Source of the DNA: Capsaspora owczarzaki ATCC 30864
Lineage: Eukaryota; Opisthokonta; Filasterea
Assembly: GCF_000151315.2 (NCBI RefSeq)
Contig: NW_011887293.1
Span: 969,585 to 1,033,584 of the forward strand
Direction: 5' to 3'
DNA length: 64,000 bases
Below are positions 58,854-64,000 of this stretch, one piece after another. The stretch's first letter is position 1, and every line of letters starts with the position of its first letter. Under the pieces are notes generated by a model that saw only the letters and a program-made list of their open reading frames with translations, was not told the DNA's origin and made no database searches. A program made the position numbers and the translations under genes.

Positions 58854-60048
58854 TCAACGAGCATACAAAATGTCATAGTGACCGGGTCGGTACAACAGAC
58901 TCACGGTCGGTGCAGCGGTACCTTCCTCTTGAAAGTTAATCTCGGTGGCCTGCGACGTCGAATCCGAACTGTCCGTGTATACAACGCGCACGGGGACGTC
59001 CAGCGCGGCAGACAGCGCGACAATATGCACCTGCTCACACTCGCGCGCCATCACCTCGACTTCGCGCGCACAAAACTCGGAGACGGTCAGGCCGTCCTCG
59101 ATAAAGCCTTGGAAAAACTCGGCGTTGGTCTTGAAGTGCCCGGCAGTCAGCAAGCGCAGGTAGTACACAACGGCAGAAGCGACGGGGTCGTCTCGGAAGA
59201 TGGCGAGCAAGTTGGACTCGCGCAGGGCGCGCTCTTGCGCAGTCAGCGGCCACGGAAGCTGCTTGGGCGGCTCGCTGTTGGCATCCTGCTGGACTGGCAC
59301 GGGAATTCCAGTCGAATAGTCATATGCCGCTGGGGGTTTTGGGAAGCCGGTTGCCAGCGCAATCACCTCGACGTACGAGTCGTAAAAGTCCTCGATTGTG
59401 TACTCTGTGTAGCCCTGCGCGACCAGGAGTGCCTTCGATGCAACTGCCTGCTGGTACAACTTGCGCGCCTGCTCCTCCGTGCCACGGTGCAGGATTTGCT
59501 GCAACAAGGCGAAGCCGAACGCTCGGTAAAAGCAATTGCCATCGCCGCGCACTCGTCGGAACGAGTCGTACTTGCTTGTGACGTCCTAGCGATTTAACAG
59601 AGACGTACAAAACAAAACAAGACAACGCAAGATACACAAGGCAATTGTGGATCAAATGTCATGAATGAACGGCAGCAACAAGGTGCAAGCAAATCTCGCT
59701 GATCTTGTCAAATGGCAAAGACACGACGACCACACATGCAACGCCTCAGCAAAGTACCTTGAGCTTGTCGCGGAAGGCGTCCTTGTTCTCCTTGTACTCG
59801 TCGAGCAGGACGGATGTCGGCAGTGGGTCGCTGACGAGCTCGGACGACGCAGCAATCTCGTCTCGAACGCGCTCCTCCTGTTGTCCCAACCAAAGGGGGG
59901 GGGGTCACAAAGGGCAAACAAAGAGAACAAGACATCAAACGGAATGAGTGCAGAGTTCACTCTGATGCAGGTCGAACAAGATGGTCAATGGTCAATGTTA
60001 CTCAACCTGAGCGATGACATCAAAGTCAGAGTAAGCTGAAGACGCCAT
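58854..60048 (-). CDS. OTUB1: Otubain-type deubiquitinase
   Basis: The exons are 60048-60007, 59877-59758 and 59585-58854, giving 297 residues (human OTUB1 271). OTUB1 cleaves Lys48-linked ubiquitin chains and can block E2 enzymes. The OTU triad is present: Asp and Cys in R-G-D-G-N-C-F-Y-R-A-F-G and His in Y-R-P-G-H-Y-D-I-L-Y. Y-L-R-L-L-T-A-G, F-I-E-D-G-L-T-V-S-E-F-C and V-H-I-V-A-L-S-A-A-L are further otubain signatures. A ~35-residue Pro/Gln-rich insert lies between T-I-E-D-F-Y and the Y-Y-L-R-L-L helix, making this one longer than human. The first exon has only 14 codons and a GTTGAG donor. Confidence 0.93.
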
Positions 60049-60471
60049 TGTCAATCTTCAAAATGGACACGATTGAAATAACGAAGAGTGAGACACCTTG
60101 TATTGAAGCTCCATAGGAATTTATAAAATGGATGAATGTGAGGCCATGACTGGCGATCGACAAAGACAAAATGGAGCCGTGTTCTTGAATCAAACGAAAG
60201 CCTGCCTGGTTCAAACACTCTCAATGTGCAATTGCTTGTACCCCCATTTCACTATCTTGTGAGTGTCACGTCGTCGTCGACCATACTGTAATGAGACTCG
60301 CAGGTCTGTTTTTGCTGAGAAGAGATTCAGATCTGCCCGCCACAACGGTTCACTTCGATCCATTGCACTTGTTCTGCCAATCTACTGGACATACAAACTG
60401 AGCAGCAGCCATTCCTTCTTTTTCTTTTATTCTTTCATTCTTTCATTTTTTTCTTTGTTTTCAGACAAACG
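60049..60471. promoter_or_regulatory. Divergent promoter region between OTUB1 and EFA6
   Basis: 423 bp separate the two divergent start codons. A pyrimidine tract ending in TTTTCAG (near 60464) directly before the EFA6 ATG looks like a splice acceptor, so EFA6 may have an upstream non-coding exon here. Confidence 0.4.
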
Positions 60472-63400
60472 ATGCCAGCAGCAGACACGCATGGATTGAC
60501 TGCGATTGAGCTGGCAGACAAGCTCTTCCGGCTTGACGGGTTCAAGCACGGCGATGTTGCCGAGCACATTAACAAGCCGTAAGGGAGGAAGCATTTTGAC
60601 GTTGTCGCTCTTGTCCTTTCCTCTGGTGGGGATGGGGAGGGGGGAAGGGTCAAGTGAAGCGCTCGCAGGGGAAAGGAAGAGAAGGAGGATCACGCTTTCA
60701 GCCGTCTCCCCCCCCCCGTCTCACGCTGGGACCGAGCGCGGAGTGGGGATGGGGATGCGGGTGTGATTGAACTTAGCTCTGCTGGCAGTGGATTGCTGTT
60801 TGCCCATCGGCGCATCAGTGGAAGTGGGAGCACTGGATGAAAAAAGTCCAGCTATTTGAAACTCGAAGGGCAACGAACCACTCCCCAACGACACCAGCAA
60901 CCGCGGCCAACCACCATTTGCTTTGAGGGAAGAGAGGGGATCAGCATGGCCGTAATGCGCCAGTGCCGGCGTTGGGAACAGAAACGAGGTCGAGGTGCGA
61001 ATATTCCCGCATTCTCGTTGTTGTGGATTCGGAGCATTGGATGCGGGGTTGTGATGGGGTTTGGTGCTCAGCGTCCGTTAGTGTCATAGAGCGGATGGAG
61101 AGGACGTGGGATGATTTAATCTGTGGCCGGAAAGCGCGTTGGCTGTGAGCGCAAGAGAAGCTGAAATCCGACGTACTATGTATTCATTCGCATTGCCAGT
61201 TTCGTTCTTGATCGTGATTACCACGCTAACACTTGAGATTGGATGGATGCCCGGTTGACGAAACCCTGCCTGACATGACTTTTTCACCTCTCACCATCAA
61301 TTCTGATTTAAACTGGACACGCTGGTTTCTTTGTTTGGCAGAACTCGCTTTTCCAAGGATGTGGCAAAAGAGTACCTCCGCCACTTTGCGTTCGCAGGCC
61401 AGCCCCTTGATATCAGCATGCGGTAGGAGAAGTCTCCCTTTTAGAGAGTAAAAATGGCATCTCGTGGTCGGTTGCAGGTTTTCTAATCTGAGCTATTTTT
61501 TTGATTCATCTGGGGACAGTCAATTCTTCAAGGCATTCAGCTTGAAAGGCGAGACCCAGGAGCGCGAGCGAATTCTGACTGCATTTGCAGAGCGCTACCA
61601 TGAAGAAAACCCCGCCAATTTCAGCTCGGCAGGTGAGAACGGGTTTTTTTGCTGGAACTGCTGTTTGTCGAGACGATTATTCTGACCTTGTCCCGTTTGG
61701 ATGTGCAGCGTCGGTCGATGCACTTGTCTGCGCCCTCGTGCTGTTGAACACAGACTTGCATAACGCACATGTGGAGAAGAAGATGACACTTCCCGCCTTC
61801 CTCAAGTACACTGTGGGCATGAATGGCGGGAGCGAGTTTCCCCAAGATGTTCTGAAGGTCAGTGACAAACCGCCGTGGATGCGAATAGGCGGGATTGTTT
61901 CGATGTATTTCATTGCCTACAGCCAAGCTCACGCTCCCTCACTCTGTCCAATCAGGCACTATACAAAAGCATCAAGGCGGATGAAATTGAAATGCCCGAT
62001 CACGAGCGCGAGGAGGCCAAGCTCCTGATCCAGCAGCAGTTGCAGCAAGCACAACAGCTTTCTCAATCAGACAAGAAGGCGCGGTTTTGGAGTCGTCGAA
62101 CGGGAGATGCGGTGCGTGGAGTTTTCGAATTGGGAAATCTGATTCTTTTGGGAAAGTGTTTGTTCGCTACTCACTCTTCGAGTTTGTTGCAGAACTTGAA
62201 CGCAAGTCTGCCGAACGATCTTGATAGCACCGGCAAAGATTCGGGCATGCTGCGATCATCGTCCATGCCGGTAATGCGTCTGAGCGGGGTTTTTGCCAGT
62301 TGGTGTGGCTCCACTGCTTCTCATTGCTGAGTGCCTTGTGCCAATCGCTGTTGTATTCAGAACGATGAACTTGCACTGGTGAAGGAATCCATTGTGGAAC
62401 GAAAGGTCGAGACGGAGTCGTACGGCAAGAAAGCCTCGGATCGATCCTGGAAGACTTATCATATTGCGCTGCGAGGTCACACGTTGTTCTTTTACAAGTC
62501 TGGCGCCAATTTCTCCCGGGTAGGATTTTTCTGCGATGGTGGGAGTCGGGAGTAGTGTCTGCGAGCTGGCTCTGACTTGAAACGATTTTCGACAGAACTT
62601 GGCCTTGCCCGCCGAGGATTCCTTCTCATTGGTGCACTCGTACGCTGCACCAGCGACCGAATACACAAAGCGCGAGCACGTTATGCAACTGACCACACAC
62701 ATTTACGGCACTCAGCTTATTCAGTGCAAAGACAGTGCTGACATGCTCGACTGGGTTGGCATCATCAACCGAACTGCCGCACTCCTCTCCACGGCTCCCC
62801 TAGCTGCTCCTGTCGGGTCTCAGCTTATCTACCATCGCCCTCTCCAGCCCACCAAGCCTAGCACTGCGTCCATTGTAAGTTCTTTGCCCGTTTTCTGCCG
62901 TTTCTCTGATTTTTTTGTTGTTGTTGTTGTTGTTCGTTCGTTCGTTCGTACTTGTATTCTGACTGCAATCCCTTTTCTTTTTGTTTCCCGTTTGTTTCTA
63001 CCATGGTCTTAGCCCGAGCAATACGAGTTCTTGCGATCACACATTGAGTCACAGGTCAAGGAACTGGCAGAACACAATGCAGAGAAGGATGAGATTTGGG
63101 CATTGGAGGACAACAAGCAACGCCATCGCCAGAATTGGACAAAGAAGCTCGAATTCCTGACCTATGAGCTTGAGCGCTACCGTCTGTATGCCAAAGTCCT
63201 CCAAAGCCAGCTTGGAGTGTCGCCGAGCGCGTCCAAGCGATCTTCGCTCATCAGCCCCGTCACCAAGCGAGCCGCAGACGCATCGCCATTGCGCGAACGT
63301 GCCATGCAGAACGCGGCGGCGGCGGCGGCTGCACGAGCATCGCCGAATGGCTCCCCACACACGTCGCCCCTGCTACCGCGCGCACTCACGATCGTCGGCG

Positions 63401-63621
63401 CCGCTGCTCCGAAGGCAGCCACCAACGGACAACCTGCCACTGACGACGACGATGATGCTGATGTCGTTGCTCGCCCAGAGAAGGGCAAAGGCAGGGCCAA
63501 GGTGCAAGACTTTGACGAGCCAGCTGCCCCACGTCATCCCGGCGATTTCCAGGCCAGTGCGTTGCGATTTTCGGGCCGCAGCGACAGCTATCGTGAAGCT
63601 CTCAACGAGCTATCTGTTTAA
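60472..63621 (+). CDS. PSD: EFA6/PSD-type Arf6 guanine nucleotide exchange factor
   Basis: The nine exons are 60472-60578, 61342-61422, 61520-61632, 61709-61857, 61956-62111, 62193-62270, 62361-62519, 62596-62874 and 63013-63621, giving 576 residues. The protein starts almost directly with the Sec7 domain (~8-205): L-F-R-L-D-G-F-K-H-G-D-V-A, K-G-E-T-Q-E-R-E-R with the catalytic Glu finger, and L-L-N-T-D-L-H-N. A PH domain (~260-380) follows, with W-K-T-Y-H-I-A-L-R and Y-T-K-R-E-H-V, then R-P-L-Q-P-T and a coiled coil (~390-450) ending Y-E-L-E-R-Y-R-L-Y, the Sec7-PH-CC order of EFA6. It activates Arf6 at the plasma membrane and affects cortical actin. The long N-terminal region of animal EFA6 is absent. 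The tail is Ala/Pro/Ser-rich. Confidence 0.92.
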
Positions 63622-64000
63622 GCGCGCGATGATACGGTATCGTACTCTCCGTCGTTCGTGGAGAGAGATGAATTTCAGAAAGTTTTGGTTTATGGTTTGT
63701 TTTCGTCCTTTTTTTTTTTTTTTTTTTTTATTGATTTTTTTTTCTCTTCGTCCGCCATTGTAGCATTGTCATGTTGGGTTTTTCTTTGAAGCGTTTACCA
63801 TGTCATGGTTTTGCATTTGTGCTGTAGTACCAGTGCGAAGACAGGATTTTCAGGATTTTAAGACAACTTGTTGCAACGCCATTGATATGATAATGTACTT
63901 TCCCCAGCTCGCTCCCTTCCTCCCGTTCATGTCCGTCATTCTATTTCTTCATACGCTCTACTCCATTGATTGATTGCGAACATTGACCAGTCCTAATCTG
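63622..64000. other. 3' flank of EFA6
   Basis: A T tract lies near 63709-63729; the rest is non-coding and reaches the window end. No further gene start was seen. Confidence 0.5.

Noticed and set aside
1-64000. CRISPR arrays, prokaryotic operons, riboswitches, rRNA genes
   Set aside because: None seen; intron-rich eukaryotic gene structure throughout.

Overview
The window reads as nuclear DNA of a unicellular, animal-related eukaryote. Nearly every protein gene is split by short spliceosomal introns (mostly 80-550 nt, GT...AG, frame kept at every junction). Genes are dense, about 21 well-supported genes in 64 kb, and several families are animal-like (APPL, EFA6/PSD, complexin-like, PTP-PEST-type phosphatase, GK5, NUDT9, animal-type TOM20, GABA-B-like receptors). 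This fits a filasterean or other unicellular holozoan such as Capsaspora; that is inference from content, since no species marker was seen.

Layout. 1-4150 (+): 5'-partial class C GPCR with a beta-helix ectodomain. 4638-6822 (+): WASH1. 6824-9447: no gene, but a short solo LTR with a 5-bp target duplication. 9448-12392 (+): tyrosine phosphatase. 12683-14216 (+): TMEM198-like membrane protein. 14739-15116 (-): 84-aa acidic protein. 15294-18283 (-): START-RGS-START protein. 20065-21043 (+): MED19. 21346-24903 (-): APPL-like BAR-PH-PTB protein. 25155-28897 (-): GK5-type kinase fused in frame to a NUDT9-type ADP-ribose pyrophosphatase. 29142-33016 (-): mitochondrial EF-G1. 33247-34731 (+): TMX1-like ER thioredoxin. 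34916-40040 (-): 1651-residue multi-module glycosyltransferase. 40630-42306 (-): HMG-CoA synthase. 43516-44251 (+): complexin-like protein with a CaaX end. 44517-47699 (-): long-chain acyl-CoA synthetase. 48367-49500 (-): possible unresolved gene. 49591-52757 (+): second class C GPCR, with a bacterial-type OpuAC-like binding domain. 54276-57379 (+): RasGEF crossed by a 187-base assembly gap. 57678-58771 (-): TOM20. 58854-60048 (-): OTUB1. 60472-63621 (+): EFA6/PSD-type Arf GEF.

No operon or single pathway explains the order. Membrane traffic and signalling are well represented: WASH, APPL and EFA6 act on endosomes or cortical actin, the complexin-like protein on SNAREs, and the GPCRs, RGS protein, RasGEF and PTP in signalling. 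Mitochondrial and lipid functions are the other theme (EF-G1, TOM20, HMG-CoA synthase, ACSL, GK5-NUDT9).

The strongest candidates for something undescribed are the GK5-NUDT9 fusion, the multi-module glycosyltransferase, the CaaX-bearing complexin-like protein, and the two class C receptors with unusual ectodomains. Exon boundaries were worked out by eye from splice consensus, frame continuity and remembered family sequences; no search was run.
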